From Halisarca cf. caerulea (taxonomy: Eukaryota > Porifera > Demospongiae > Chondrillida > Halisarcidae): a stretch of DNA of 64,000 nt. Location: the NCBI GenBank assembly GCA_963170055.1, contig CAUJGJ010000037.1:780601-844600 (forward strand). The letters run 5' to 3'. Shown in pieces: positions 1 through 14,599 of this stretch. Within the stretch, counting starts at the first letter, position 1. The number at the start of each line of letters is the position of its first letter. The notes beneath the pieces were generated by a model that was not told the DNA's origin, ran no database searches, and worked only from the letters and a program-made list of their open reading frames with translations. The translations under genes were made by a program, and so were the position numbers.

Positions 1-317
1 ACATAAGTTACTTTTGTCATGTACTGTAGCACAAATGGCTGATCAGATTCGTATTGATAGGACCTTTTGAAGTTTGTCAGCCTTTTATGGTCATCAGTGA
101 TTTGTATCATTTGCACAATGGAATTTTCAACACTGAACCATGTGATTTTCACAACAAATTGGTGCTTGACTGTAGTATAGTCAATTATTGGAGGCTCAGG
201 TCTTAGTTTTAGTAGTTACAATGAATTCATAAACAGAGAAGTGTTAGTCAGCCAAATGGCTAATTCAACTGGATTTGGTCAGCCACATTAGTGTTTTGTT
301 GGGAAAGTGACAGATGT

Positions 318-419
318 ATAGGTTATACAATGGGAACAGGAGGTTTAGTGATTTACACACCTGAGGGCGGAGCCTGAAGGTGTGAATCGCTAAACCTTCC
401 ATTCCCATTATATAACTAT
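318..419. repeat. Imperfect foldback repeat
   Basis: Two arms of about 40 bp (318-362 and 378-419) are inverted copies with a few mismatches. Each contains a GGTTTAG-type core and a TGGGAA block. Just right of it, 432-466 has a similar smaller hairpin (ggacatcc/ggatgtt). Probably a MITE fragment. Confidence 0.6.
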
Positions 420-509
420 CTTGTACCATGATGCTGGACATCCGAAGGCATAGCCTGAGGATGTTGTAACCGTTCTTTTCCTACCAATTTCCAACACGTT
501 GCAAACGGG

Positions 510-934
510 GAGATGGCTGATCCTTTCCTATCAGAATTATTTTGAGATTTCCTTCAATCCTAGTCCATTCCTTAGCTGATAGGGCCATTTACGACCTGAC
601 TACCTCCACCCAGCGATCAGCTAATATGATCACCTACAGCTGTTCATTGTCCAGAATGCCTCTATCCCACCATTTGCGGATGATCAAAATGCTTCCATTC
701 ACCTGTTTACTGATCCGAATGCCTTTAGCCAACTGTCTGCCGATTTGGCCGCCTCCATCCAGCCATTTACTAACTGAATGCCTCCATCCTACTGTCTGTT
801 GGTGCAAATTCCTAACTGATGGTTGGGTGGATGTGTTCAGGTCTCAAGCAGCCGTACTCAGCTCAGAGATGGACCAAAAACTCATCTGAATTGAAGGCAA
901 TAGCGAATTCTGATAGGAAAGGATCAGCCATCTC
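510..934. mobile_element. MITE with perfect 29-bp inverted ends
   Basis: Positions 510-538 and 906-934 are perfect 29-bp inverted copies, with core TGATCCTTTCCTATCAG on the left. Weaker inverted similarity continues outward for about 20 bp (acacgttgc and gcaaacggg versus its counterpart), so the true ends may lie near 485 and 955. The interior shows degenerate repeats of GAATGCCTC-like blocks. The 115-codon open frame inside is not recognisable. The superfamily is unknown. Confidence 0.75.
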
Positions 935-1120
935 TGTTCACAGTGTGGGAGAACAATAAAATATAGGCCACAAAATGAACTGCGGTTGCTGAAATGAATA
1001 TACACCTCATGAATTCTTAATGAGGTGGGTTAGTGAATTGTACATCTAGCCACATCAAAGGATACACCCACGCATCATGGTACAAGGCAGACTGCTATGT
1101 CTAGCCCTGTTATACCACTG

Positions 1121-1124
<4 letters not shown>

Positions 1125-1166
<42 letters not shown>
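1125..1166. repeat. (AT)n microsatellite
   Basis: About 21 uninterrupted AT dinucleotides. Confidence 0.97.
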
Positions 1167-1169
<3 letters not shown>

Positions 1170-1234
1170 CTGTATTCTGTAGTTGTGAATGTTCATAAGC
1201 TTTTTAGTTCTCTTATCTGTTTCCATTTTCACAG

Positions 1235-1320
1235 AAATGAGCCTTGCATGCATTTTTCTCCTTTGGAGTTATCATCCGTGTATAATGGATATGGTGATGA
1301 GAAATCGTCTTTTGTCCAAA
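1235..1320 (+). CDS. AP5Z1: AP5Z1 exon a (first visible)
   Basis: Acceptor ttttcacag, donor gtatga. It enters with 1 nt of a codon and leaves with 1 nt, matching the next exon. It encodes [20 protein letters not shown] and a short tail. Similarity to the human protein is weak here, so the call rests on phase and splice sites as much as on sequence. Confidence 0.6.
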
Positions 1321-4300
1321 GTATGATATATCTTCCCTATTACTTGATTTATTACTATGACTTGATTACTTGATTTGTTATGTAGATATCATGGATAGTT
1401 TTGCATGCAGTTTGTCATCAATTCTCCTTGAGACAACTGTTTACTATCAGTCATCAACTAGTGGTCTGTTTTCTGGTGGAAAAAGACAGGTAAAGTGCTA
1501 TTTCAATGTAAAAGTACATATTTTATTCATCTGATACCTTTTACAGGAAGGGTTTTCAAGTCTTGTTAATATAGGAATGCACTTTCCTTTATACAGAATG
1601 TTTCAGTGTAGTGGAATTACATCTGTGTTTTTGTCATGTGCAAAATGCACTCTATTCTCTGAGCTAATTTTAGCAGTATTTTTGTCAGTATTAGAATCAC
1701 CCCAATCCTTAATCTCTTGATCACTTGTACAATTTGTTAAGAATAAGCAGTTGTGTATATCGTGCTTTAATTCTATGATAGAATAATTATAATCACTGGT
1801 CATAGCCAAAATGGCCCTTGACCTCAGCAATAGTAGTACAGCAGTATTAATCTTATCATGGCAAAGCCACACAGACATGGCAGAAAACACCAAGAATACA
1901 CACACAAGGAACACAGTGGTAGACAAAGTATGTAAAACAAGCAGAAAAACAACTAAAGCAGGAAATTATAGTCTAATTGTAGAAGATATATACGTACATG
2001 TAGGTTAAAATGGCGACTGACATAATTGATGAACATAGGGAGGATTGCATGAGTATATAAGTGAGTTTGATGAGCTTACATGCGTGTAATCAGTTGTGAC
2101 TATATAAATAAAATTCAGATAGGTGGAGATAAATAGGCCAATGTTATTTGTGTTGCTTTTGAAATGAATTGCAAAGTTTGATTGATGATTGTAGAGTCTC
2201 TGCTGCCCATGAGGTAAATTATTTTTTCACAGGAAGTTAGAAATTTAATTACGCTAGCAACAATTTTCACAGGAAGTTAGAAATTTGATTACGCTAGCAA
2301 CAATATTAAAATGAGGATGGTTGAGATCGTGGCTGGGAATAAAATAGGTAGTCAATAAAAAAGTGGAGCTCATCTTCAATAGAATTTTATCTGCATATTA
2401 TGCATTTGCATTTAGAGACAGGTGTAATAATTGGTCTACTGTATCATCCAATCTCAATCATCAAGTTGTGATCTGAGATACAAAATTTATTATTGTCTTA
2501 GTTTGGGATTGCGGATGCTAGTTAAACATCATGTTCCTGGAAATCAGATTTAATTAGCCGGTACATTCTCAACTCGCTAACCCTGAATGTAGTGGGAGGC
2601 ACCTATCATTGTTGATGGTACACATCTTGCATGGATTGAGTTTGTTGATCAAGCAAAATTTGGAGAATGAATATTAAAGATGAGGTTGATGAGTCTATAT
2701 TGTGACCAAGCTTCGCAAACTCAGATTGAATTTGTTTGTACCAGGACTTAAGGCAAGACAATGACAGACAATTTAAAGCCATGTTGAATCAGAGATGGGG
2801 CTTTAGATGAAGATATACGATGATAGTATTTGAAAGCAAGGTGTAGCCAGTGATAAACAATATTGTGTACAGTATGACACGCCACACTCAGAGAGGATAG
2901 CTACATTAGAGCTAGTAGGGGAGACTCTTAGTGTGAACTTGTAGTACTTCATTAATATCGATTCTAGCAATTACAGCTATGTCATAGAGGCCCCAGATTT
3001 CTGCACCATGTAGAGCAATAGATTTAATTAAAGAAGAGAACAAATGATGCAGCACATTGAAGTTAGTGATGTTTAATGAAATTATTTTTGTTTGGAGTAG
3101 ATACAAGGACCTGTTCGCTTCCGTTGATATGCATGACATGTTGTCTTTGTAGTTACAGTTTCAATTAAACCAGATAATTTTTATAGATATTTGTATCTAA
3201 TCGATCGCTAGAATTTTAGTTTTTGATATATTATTACAGCCCTTATGTTCTATGAAATTATAGCCTGAATAACAGAACAGAATTTGCCCCTGAATGCAAT
3301 TGTACTAACGCAATAGGAATCACTTTGATACTTTGTGCTGGTCATGTAAATATATAAAATACTTATACTAGTGGTAAAATCTACCTAATTGTGTCAGAGT
3401 AACAGTGTTAGTTACTGTATTCATTTTAATTTTTGCGGGATGAAACTTTCGCGGATCTTGGCTTTTGGCAATTTTCGCGCTTTTATATTTGCGGACGTCA
3501 TTGTTTTGCTATTACATGAGAGCCCAATCTAAATTTTTGCAGATGTAAGGTTTTGCAGATGGCTGAAAATCCGCGGATACCGCGAAAGTTTACTTGGGTG
3601 AAAATTAAAGCATATACAGTATTGGGTTGTTTGAACTGGCAGCTGGTAGATCGATTTGTTTATGTTGTAACTTTTTTATGTTTGATTTATTGTAAAACAT
3701 TTGGCATAGTGGATAGCTCATGTTTTTTTGTGTCTTACTCATTTCATGATGTATGTATTTACCGTATAGCAGGAAATTTTTTTGCAGATATAATTTAGGC
3801 AATCTTTGAAAAAGTCATCAGAATAAAATTTGTGATTGATGTTTTTGTTCTATGGTATTTTTGCGTATTCCCTTCCATTGATGGTAAATCTCAATTCTTT
3901 GGAGAATTGGCAGGCTGCTTCTGCTGTGTCATGACGGGAAGTGAAGCATATTCTTCGACCTTGCTTGCATTTTGCTATATAGTGAATTTATTGTACACTT
4001 CTCTTAAATGTTGAAGGGCCAACCTTGTGCACCTCCTTGAGGTTGTTAACATCCTGGATTATGCTTAAAGGGCCCTTCAGTAGTGTGGGATTACAAAAAA
4101 TGATGAAAAATGTGAAATTAAAAAATTCCAGCAAATATTTCCCACTATACGGTATTTTTCCTTTTTTTCTTGAATTTGTTCCTATGCTAATGTCGTTTGC
4201 CTTAGCAGCCTCTCATTGTAAAAGAGTTGGATGGAAGCCCATCCCAGGATTGTTTTACTCTTCTAAACTCTGGTGAGTCTTTTAAGATGATGATGGAATT

Positions 4301-7300
4301 GTTTGTATTTCCTCTAGCCCAGAATTGTGTGCTGACTTTGCTGTACATTTGTACATATCCTGTAGCTCCACTGTATTCTGACAATCAGTTGCTCAACATT
4401 CATGGTTTTTCAGTACTTAAGCGGTTGCTGTTTCTCAGTTTTGATGGGTCAATGGCATCATCAGAATTTACCAAGAAGGATGCACTGGATTGTATTCGAA
4501 AATATTGCCTCAGGCTACTGGAACAATGTGAAAGAAGTATGTACTGTACATGTATGCTGTTCAATAATTGTACCGTTTGTCAACTTACATAATATCTACT
4601 TATTCATTGGTAGAACCTTTAGTTTCAATGCGTGATGGTATTTTGCTGGAATCTGTAAGAGAAATGTTTTGTTCATTTTACAACTCATTTCAGTACTTTT
4701 TATGTGCTGTTTATTATTGTACATAGGTATTCTCGGAGTGTCTCTCAATATTGAGCATTCTGTGTGCAAAGAATGAGCAAATTGGCCATTCCATTTTTCA
4801 TACTGCTAGAGCTCTTTGCTTTAGTATTAGAAGTGATGAACGGCAGCAAAAACTGTCACTGTTTGCACTTACTTTTCTTCTAAACTATGGTATGAATTTG
4901 TCAGATAGCCTGTGCATTGGGTGATTTAATACGTATGTTAGTATTACTCTACTTGGTAGGTAATGGAGAGGCGTTTCATATGGATTCTGCTATAGTAGAG
5001 ATATTCAGAATAGCCATATGTGATGGCCTTCAGAAGTACGTACAGTATGTACAGTCTAGTACACAGATCATTTTAGTTTGCTTTGCACTATTGCACGTTT
5101 ATTGATGTATGCAATCAAGGACCTCCCTGGACTGTTTTTATGGTTCCTTTTCATTGATATGTATTTTGATATTGCTTTGTTTTATTTTGATGTGCTATTG
5201 ATTTTGATATGCCTACTTGTGTCTACAGTCAGTGTGCAGGGTATGAAGTGATGGATTTTTTACTTAAGAACAAAGAGAAGTTAACCTCTCCAGTGAACTA
5301 TATTGAGAGGTTTTTCCCTTCAATATTAAAGGTGTATGTCATAGTGATTGAGTTGCTTTGATATATCATCCTTGGCTTTTGATATTGTTTTGTTGATTCT
5401 TTAGATTGCAGCTTGGTTCCCATGTTCTTTTGTAGATGAACTTATGGAACTCTTACCTTTGATCACTACTGCAAAGACGGCTGCTGAGGTGCTATTATTC
5501 TGCAGTTTGTATTTATATCTTTTGAAATTACTCCCAATGTTACTTATTACTATATGTACTTCCATTAAGGTTTTTCATGCTATACTTGACTTACCGTGTA
5601 CGGCAGCAGTTTTGGAGTTACGTGCCACCATGGAATCAAGTATGTATGTAAAGTGCATGGTGGCTCTGTGTACTAACTCCTCAGTCATACTCCTTATACT
5701 TTGGTACATGAAGTGTCCTGCATAGGAAACTAACTTTAAATATTACATTGTGATTGAAGAATGTATGCATATTATTCAATCATGGGTGTAGCAGTTTTTT
5801 TGTAGACTCCTAGAACATGATATTCACGATAAAGATGAATGGTCACATTTGGTGTCAGAGTGGATCTTATGACACATGTCTATTTGTACAAGTGGATGAG
5901 AAATTTAGTTAATCTCTGCAAATTTTATTTGCCTGTGATAATGCATTATAATCCAAACTTGAATTTGCTGTCTACATACATAATTATTTGCAATTTCTTT
6001 GCAGGAGAACTGTAGTAGCTCTTGTCATTGTGAAAGGTCTCAAACTAATATGTAATATATTATTATAGAGAGCATCCTACCTATATTATCTCAAAATTTG
6101 TGTTAGAAATGCTTAAATTCCACTGCCTGTTTTGGTTTAGTCCACATTGGTAAAACTGTTGGGCCCTTTTCATTTCAGTATTGTTGTAGTAGTGATTAGT
6201 GGACAATGAAATTCCTGATGAGAACTAATAGTAAGTGCATCTAATATTGCAGCGAAGAGAATGTAGCTACACACTTCAATATTGATGGCCTTGAATAAAT
6301 TAGGTACAGTAGCTGTATCTTTACTGTAGTAACAATAAAATCAAGGGACAAATTTATCTTAGAATGTACTGTTCTACATTTTAATTCTACTAGTTTTTGT
6401 GGTTGTATCCTGCATTGCTAAAATGCATGTGGCTCAACTAGAGTACTTCAATACTGGTTGTTCATTGTAGGTGCTTGTAGTTGAATCAGCAAGAAAACTT
6501 GCATGTTTATCATTGGAAATGGGACAACTCTTTTCTTTTTCTGATTTCAGTAGCAGACATTGCTTTGAGCATTGATTCTCTGTATAAGTATCTATACTTT
6601 GAGAAACTCCCTGTAGCTTTTATAGACTCTATGTTATATAGATTAGCAAAGCATGAATATACAGTACCATGCATCTTTATACCTTCACGTGTTTTGTTGA
6701 TGAATTGGTGGCAAATGTCAGGCCACCATTCTTTGAGGTATGGTAGTAGGAAAAGTGTGGTGGTTTTCTCCCTCACAACAAAGAGTATATCTATAGTCTT
6801 CATACCACTAACAGAGGATCATAACAGAATTGCCTATGCAATGTTGGCAAAAGGGACATGTGCAGTTACACAGCTGCTGTATCTTCAACTTCTCTACAGT
6901 AAGAATGGCACTAATTGTTGACAATACTTTTTTGTTAGCTAGAAGGGCATTATTCCATGTCATATAGATGTAGATATAGATATTCTATGAGCCGAAGACT
7001 TGGTAAATGGAGCTACATACGCACATGTGCTAAGTTTTCGTACAGAAAAATATCAAAGGGTGGGCATTAACATGGTATAGTGATATAAGGCCAAAAATGT
7101 TTGTAATGATTGTGAATGTACCACAAGGTAGTGAAAAGTCTCCACCAGAGAAAACTAGTTTTTGTGAGGTTCTGCAAGGTGGTATCTGAGGTCTAATTGT
7201 ACTTCCAAGTAGGTTTTTGTATATCCTACTGTCTGAAATTTTCACGGGATGTAAATTTCATGAATTGCTTGAAAGTTAACTGTTCACATTTGTATTTCAT

Positions 7301-10300
7301 TAATGCATGAAGGTTATTCGTCTAGGAGGTCAGGCTAAACAATAGGGTGTCATCATACCTTGTACATTGAGTTAAAGATCTTGAATAATACGTGTAGCAC
7401 ACACTCCACAAGGCTAGATGCTATTTTAAAGTTGATTCTGGGATTCAGGTGCTTGAATCATGCCCATCGATCAGCTTGTCATTCTACTCCTGAGCAGTTT
7501 CATTAAACATTTCTGCTGAGATGGGTGGGCAGCTCGTGTGCCCTGGCTTCCACATAAGCTGATTTGAAAGAACTTGAACATCTTCACTAAGGACAATCAG
7601 GTGTCCAAAATCATACAACATAATACATGTTCTGAAGCACCCAACATGTAAACAATTACAGTAGCAATTTTCCAACTGTTCAGGAAAATTTGCAAGTAAA
7701 TTTTGTTGTTTGGAAACCATTCGGAAATTTGCAAAAATATAGCTTCGCAATATTTTGGGCAGTACGGTAGGCAGATCTTCGTCACAGTCCTTTACATGTG
7801 TGATCTTTTAAAGTGAGAGCAGGGAGTGGGGCAAATGTTCGATCACACCTCACATCCCTAAATGATACCCTGTGTTAGTTTTGATTGTTGGTTGTGCAGT
7901 GGCTGCAATCTGTTAGGTTAGATCATGTAGAAAACAGGGATTGGAAGCATGCATTTTATGCAGGTTACATCATACATACTTGTGTATAAATTATGTGCAA
8001 CCACAAGCCCCTGTGACCACAGACTGGTGGACCAACGAAGAAGAGACACGTCCTTAAATGAATGAAGGCAAAGCATTGTAGCATCTAAAGTGATTCAAAA
8101 TCAGCCCATGTTACGCTCGCGAAAACACCACACCTAATGCAAGTATTTCTTCAGCCTAAAGAAGTACACCTTATAGCTGTTAACACAGGGAAATGATAGT
8201 GAAATTGCTTAAGTACAAGCCAAATGAAAATCCTGGTCACCTCTGTTTCTCAGTTGTGCTGTGCTTGGCGTGGATTAACACAACAGAGTTCAAAATGAAG
8301 CATTCAGTGATTTGCAGAACAAGAGATCAAGCTTTATCTCCAGACATTCAACCATATGGTCAATGTACAGAAAAGACACAAATTCTACATCTTTCAGTCC
8401 ATTGCTGGTTGCCTTGTTATCTTTGTGTGGGCTGAACCAATTCGCTTGAGACTGGTGACAGCTGAAAGCTAATATCACATTGAAGAGCAGCGCATTACAT
8501 TGTATTCTCTCATAACCAGATTCAACAGCTAAGATCAATGACAATAGACATCGTGATTATGATTATAAGCATAACCCTCATCACCCAGCCTTTGAACATA
8601 CGTAGGTACTATAATTATACATTTGCATGTATAGAGTATCTGCGCTCTGACCACATGTTAGTGTGTGTGTTTCCAATCCCGATTTTTCTAGCATCTATGT
8701 TAGATATCTATTTGATATTCCTTTCTTTTCAAATTATGGTAGCAGTGTGGATTGTCCTGAAATCTGAAATGAAATTATATTTTTGTTAATGGTAGCTTTC
8801 TGAGGGTCTGTCCGTGTGTGTTTTGTTATTAGTAAATTGATGTGACATTTGTACGTATCTTGTGCATGGCAGCATACATTTTGCTGAACCAATCAGGCAT
8901 CAGGTCTGTCACATGAAGAATATTGTAGTTTGTTATCATGTATGTACTATACATAAATTGTTGGAGAGTGGAGAAAACTAAAAAATCCATTATTACCCAT
9001 CTAAAAAGTTCAAGTTTACTGTCTTGAGCATTTCTTTGAGTTTGGTTAAAACTTTTCAGTGAAACTATCCTGCTTCCAACTACAGTAGCTTTGTCCTCAT
9101 TTTCACCTTCATCCTCCAACAATATGCAATAGTATTTGTGATTTTGTTGATGGACAACACAGCTTGAATTTGGTCAATGGGTACTTTTCACAGATGTCTT
9201 ACACCTATATTTGTATATTCTGTCTAGTGTATAGTCTGGACACAAATGTAATGGAGTTTCGAACACATTTGTACTGTAGATTGGGATTATAAATTTAAGG
9301 CTAAAATTTATTCTCGTGTGCTTGTACTGTGTGTACATGCATTTTGTCATCCTATTTATAGATGTTCCCGATGGTAGTCCATATAAGCACTGTCTGGAAT
9401 CTTTGAATGACATGAAATTTCAGATCATTTATGATTTCTTTTTAAGAGATGAAAGTGGAAAGGGAGATACTGTTGATTTGTAAGATGTATTATGTTGTTT
9501 TTTGTCTATGGGATGCACAAGTTTATTTATTTATTTTATCATATTGCAACAGTCTATCACCATTTCTGACAATGTTAGCACCATTCTGCGACAATCCAAG
9601 GATTACAGCATTGTCACAAGTTACTCCAGTTTATCTGAAGTAAGCATACAGTTTTCCTTTGGACAAGTGGATGTTTCTGTTTTACATGGACTCTGTGTGA
9701 TTTTTTTTTCTCAGAAAATTTTTCACTGCTGTCATTCCGCTTAGTACATCAGAAATTGCGTCCTCACTGATAACAGGAATGTTGGAACGCGTTCTTGTGA
9801 TATTAGGACCTTCAGATAGTATACCTGGAATCAGAAGGTTATTCTGTTGTTATGTTTTACTATTATACTAAAAAAATCATGCAATAAATAATCATTACTC
9901 AAGTTATTTAAGTTATTCAAGTTATTCAAGTTCTGAACTCGTTTGTTGTCATATTTCTAATTTTTTGGGGCTTTCTGTCAATGTGTTGCTAGGGGTATTT
10001 GAGTATTCATTGTTTATTCAAATGTACAACATCAGTAAAGATCATTAATCTACTATTCCTTGCGCATTTGGCCAACATAGCTGATTGATTGCACTTCTCT
10101 ATGCTCATCTGTCCGTCACGGCATCTGTCCAACCCTCAATCCATGAAATGTCTCCACTAATAGTGTCCACCCTGTAAACTGGCTTCCCCTGGTTGTCTTT
10201 ACTTCCCCACTGGTTTACATCTGAAAACTCTCTACTTTGCACATGTCCAAACCACTGCAATTGCAGTTTCCGCAATTCGTTCTCCATGGGTGGCTGACCT

Positions 10301-13300
10301 GTCACATACAGTATGTACACACGCACACTTATTTGCTCACGTCATAGGGTAAAGCAGGGTAATTTGGCACACTAGGGTAATTCGGGACATGGCCTTTACA
10401 TTTTCTGTGATTAAGCTGTCTAGACATACTTGCTATTGCTGAACTCTCAATTCATGGAGACAACACTGACAAGAGCTGATGTGTGTACCTTGTGGTTGAC
10501 ACGGTTTTGACCCATCGTCCTGAATTACCCCATGTTCTAAATTACCCCATTTACCCCATACACTGCAAAAGGATTTTTCGTGTATATTTACCGATTGAAT
10601 ATCTTCATGAAAGGATTCTCCTTTTCTTATTCCGTGGCATAATGATTGTCCTTAAATATTTGTGAATGGTTTCGACAAGAACTCTGTATACTTACTATGG
10701 ATACATTTGTATGCAAGCATGGCTGTTCACATACCTTTGGCCACCAATGACACTTTCGTTCCCCATACGAAAATCTTTCCACCTTATAAGTAAGGGTACT
10801 CACCGAGTCAATTTTAGAATAGACGCTGTAGTCATATAAGCACTCGCATATTTTTCCTAGGAGGAGTTGGTGGGCAACTGTTATGAACTTCAATGTAAAA
10901 GTCTTATTACAGTCAGGATTCATCCATACAACAGGTATTGCACCTCATAGGCTGATACGGGCTATTTTCAAAATTTCACCATGATAGCGATTTTCAGCTG
11001 GATGAGTATAGGGCTAGGTGGACATGGATTTAGACAGGCATAAACTCCATCTAGCCGGGCAGCCCTATACCTGCCTAGTCCAAAACCAATGTCTAGCCTA
11101 TGCCCATTTAACCCTACATATATAGGTTTGTGCAGTAAACCTTCCTACCTTGTTATGCTACCGTATGCTCCCTGATTTTTTAACACCTTTTTTACGCAAC
11201 ACTGGAACAAACAGGGTCAGGTTATACTCTAATTCTTGCCGAAAAGTAGAGTTCTCGAATTTTTAGTCTTTGACTCAAAATTTTGTCAGCTGCAAAGTTT
11301 AAACTTATTTTCTTCCGCATAGGCCTTTTTATACCTCACTCTTTCCTTGTTTGGTATCTATTGAGGCACAAGGCAGTGTCTATCATTTGAACATTTGAAT
11401 TCCTTGTTCAACAAGTAACTGAGTTAAAAACTCGTGGGGGCTTCCACCCCACCCACTCAAATCATGGACTCACTTGCAAAGCATTGAAGTGTAACTGCAC
11501 AAATGAATATTCATTGAACATAATGTTTATAGAGCGTTTGCAGTGGGCATGGCTTAATATTGGCGGCCATTTTGGTGCACAACCAGCTGGAACTGTAGTA
11601 TTCACGCTAGAGCGGTAGAGAGAGATGGTGATTTGTATCATGATGAATGCTCCAAGAGATCTGACAGGGACAAAGACGTTTCATTTTATGTGAAAGGATC
11701 GAGGATCAGCAGAATTGGAATTAAGCACACGTCGAAGAAAAGGATTCTTAGCGGCAATATCACGTGACAATTCGACCGATAGCAAGATTGAAAATGGGCA
11801 TATTTGCTTCAGGCATTTTATTTCGAGCAAACCTGTAGATCTCTATAATAGTCTGAACCCAGATTGGCTTTCAACACTGCATCTTGGTCACAATAAGATG
11901 AAGCTATCCGCGTCAGCCAACAGTAGGTACCAATGACCACTGAGGAAAAGACTTCGCGTGGCCTCTGATATCACAAACAAAGATTTGGAAGCTCCTGAAA
12001 CGGTATATTTGACTAGTGTTACCTGTCAAACGGAAGAAATCAAGTACACAATTTGCCAGCTTCGCAGTGAACTACTTACAAGCCAAGACAAGATTACTAG
12101 TGTTGAATTGGCTCTTGCATTGCAAACAGTTGTGCCATTTGGGAAGCGTGCCATGGAAGCAGCTTCAGAGGGTCTTATCATTCATTACACTGGTTTGCCA
12201 AATTTAAATTATTAATCACAATATTTGAATTTGTTGAGTCTACAATGCCTACTTTTCGGTCAAAGCTGACCCACTTTCAAGAGTTTATGCTTACATTGAT
12301 GAAACGGAGGCGTAACCTATCTAATCAAGATCTGGCTTACCGATTCACTGTGCATGTATCAACAATTTCCAGATTCTTGTCAGAATGGTTATCACTTATA
12401 GCTGTTAAGCTGAAGCCTGTTATATTGTGGCCAGAGAAGGAAACCCTACAGAGGACCACACCAATGTGCTTCAGGGAGTCATTTGGACAGTCAGTCGCTG
12501 TCATAATTGACTGCTTTGAAGTATTCATCAAAAGACCAGCCAACCTGCTCACTCGTGCTTGCATGTGGTCATCCTGTAAGCATCACAATACTATTAAAGT
12601 GTTGATCGGAATTACACCTCAGGGTGTTATATCTTATGTGTCTCAAGCATGGGGTGGTCACACAAGTGATAAATACTTAATATAGCACTGTGGGCTGCGA
12701 AGTAACCTCATGCCTGGTGATGTGGTCCTAGCTGATCGAGGGTTTGATATAGCAGATTCAGTGGGGATGCGTCAGGCCAAGCCACACATCCCAGCTTTCA
12801 CTCAAGGGAAAACCCAGCTGTCAGCCTTAGAAATAGAGGCCACGAGAACAATAGCAAATGTTCGAATACATGTTGAGCGGGTTATTGGATGTGTTCGGCA
12901 AAAGTTTACCATTTTACAAAGTACCCTGTCAATTGACTATGTCACACAAAGGGTCGAAAAAGAGGAGGTCATATTCAATTAAATCTTGACTGTGTGTTGT
13001 GCACTTTGTAATGTCTGCAATTCTGTTGTGGCTTTCGACTGATTGTATGGTATTATGTGCGTGTTTCATTTTGTCATCACATTACTAACTTAAAGGGAAA
13101 GTAGTAGCTACTGTATTTATTATTTCAGTAAAATTAGTATTTTGCTATATTTGATGTAAATTCCATTCAATAATATGCCAATTGTTTTGAAGCATGCTCA
13201 TCCACCATGAATACATTTCTTTACATACTTGAATTGCATAATACATATACCGGACGGTTACAAAGAAACCTAATTTGTAATGTCATATGTACATTGTCAG

Positions 13301-14529
13301 GTTGAACAGCACTGTACGTATGGTCATGCAGGGCTTGTGTCGAAGATACACTGACAAGGCTTTGCAGTGTACAAAACCTTGCAACAATCTCAGGCAGTAT
13401 GCATTTCTGGAAAAGCATACAGTTTCTTGCTCAACACACTCTTCCCAAACTTGGTAATTTGTTAGAATGCACTCAATATGAATACTTGGTGATGAATCCA
13501 GTCCATTTGGAAAAGTGCAAACACAAAAGTCACCAAACTCCATATCACAAACGAAGATTTGTGTCAGGACTGCATATAGAAGCATTGATGTGATCTTAGC
13601 AGAAAAACAGTACCGTCTTCTCCCATCATTAAGCATGACTTGGGATCTTGTGCAGCAACTTGAATTCAATGTTGTCTTCTCTGTGGCAGTAAAGGCACTT
13701 GATTTCCAAAGTCCCTTTGCCACAACTACAGTTGACAATGCCATGAGGTGATGCTCCAATGTGGGGCCACAGTTGACAATGCCATGAGGTGATGCTCCAA
13801 TGTGGGGCCACTGAGGGTTGACAACCAGACCACTGTCCTCTATTACTAACCCATCTCTGGCAAACTTCTCATGATCACCCCCCCATCTTGTTGCTACAGT
13901 GCTAAATTTATAAGAGTGTGGATAGCAGGTGGACTTAATTAAGAAGGCTTTTAGAGGGCTTCTCAATTTTTGTTCGGCACCTTTGTTTCATTTTTGATGC
14001 ATGCCAATGAAAACAGGCAGAAATGGTCAAGACCAGAGATCAACGGTAACTTTTCTAAGTAGTGTGACTTGGCGTCAGGACGTAGTTTCTGGCGTAGCGC
14101 TAGAGGCCATCACCCGTATGCGATAGCACCTGGCTCTACATGTGCACCAAAATGGCAGACTTCCGGTTTTGAGTCCTCATGTAGCAGGTAAATGCAAACA
14201 CTCTATTGTAACTGGACAATTGTTTTGAAGCTATTGCCATATTTGGCCAATGTTTTGAAAACAATTCCTATAACTCATTCCTATATAAATTCATACTTCT
14301 CTATTACTGTTATATAAATTCTCTATTATGAGACTTGTCTTCAAATCCATAATATATACTCACCCATTTGAAACTGTGCCAACAAATCAGTGTTTGTATC
14401 CAGAACTTTAATACTGCATCTATTTTAGGTTATTGTTTTGAGTGTCTATGGCTTTATTGATTGACTCATATGATGCACTCATCATTGTGATTTTGCCTTT
14501 TTTTAGTTGTATGCTATTGTTGGTCATTT

Positions 14530-14599
<70 letters not shown>

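Larger units (their letters stand above)
1..1234. other. Upstream intronic DNA with MITEs
   Basis: Upstream of the first recognised AP5Z1 exon. It holds the two inverted-repeat elements listed separately and an (AT)n tract. No exon could be supported here, although an additional upstream exon must exist somewhere left of 1235. Confidence 0.5.
11531..14204 (+). mobile_element. ISL2EU-like DNA transposon (THAP transposase + YqaJ)
   Basis: Terminal inverted repeats AGAGCGTTTGCA (11531-11542) and TGCAAACACTCT (14193-14204), with a 2-bp AT on each side (11529-11530 and 14205-14206), as expected of ISL2EU elements. A further inner inverted match, gccattttggtgcaca, lies near each end. It carries the two genes of the family in convergent orientation: a THAP-DDE transposase (+) and a YqaJ-type nuclease (-). 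Both are broken. Removing the element and one AT rejoins the left arm of the surrounding inverted repeat (tgttt|at|tgtaactgg versus tgttt-ac-attgtaactgg in the other arm), confirming the insertion. Confidence 0.85.

Noticed and set aside
542..889. 115-codon open frame inside the MITE
   Set aside because: It follows the internal degenerate repeats and matches no domain; MITEs are normally non-coding.
6481..6921. 146-codon open frame as a separate gene
   Set aside because: It lies wholly within an AP5Z1 intron, has low-complexity-like composition and no recognisable motif.
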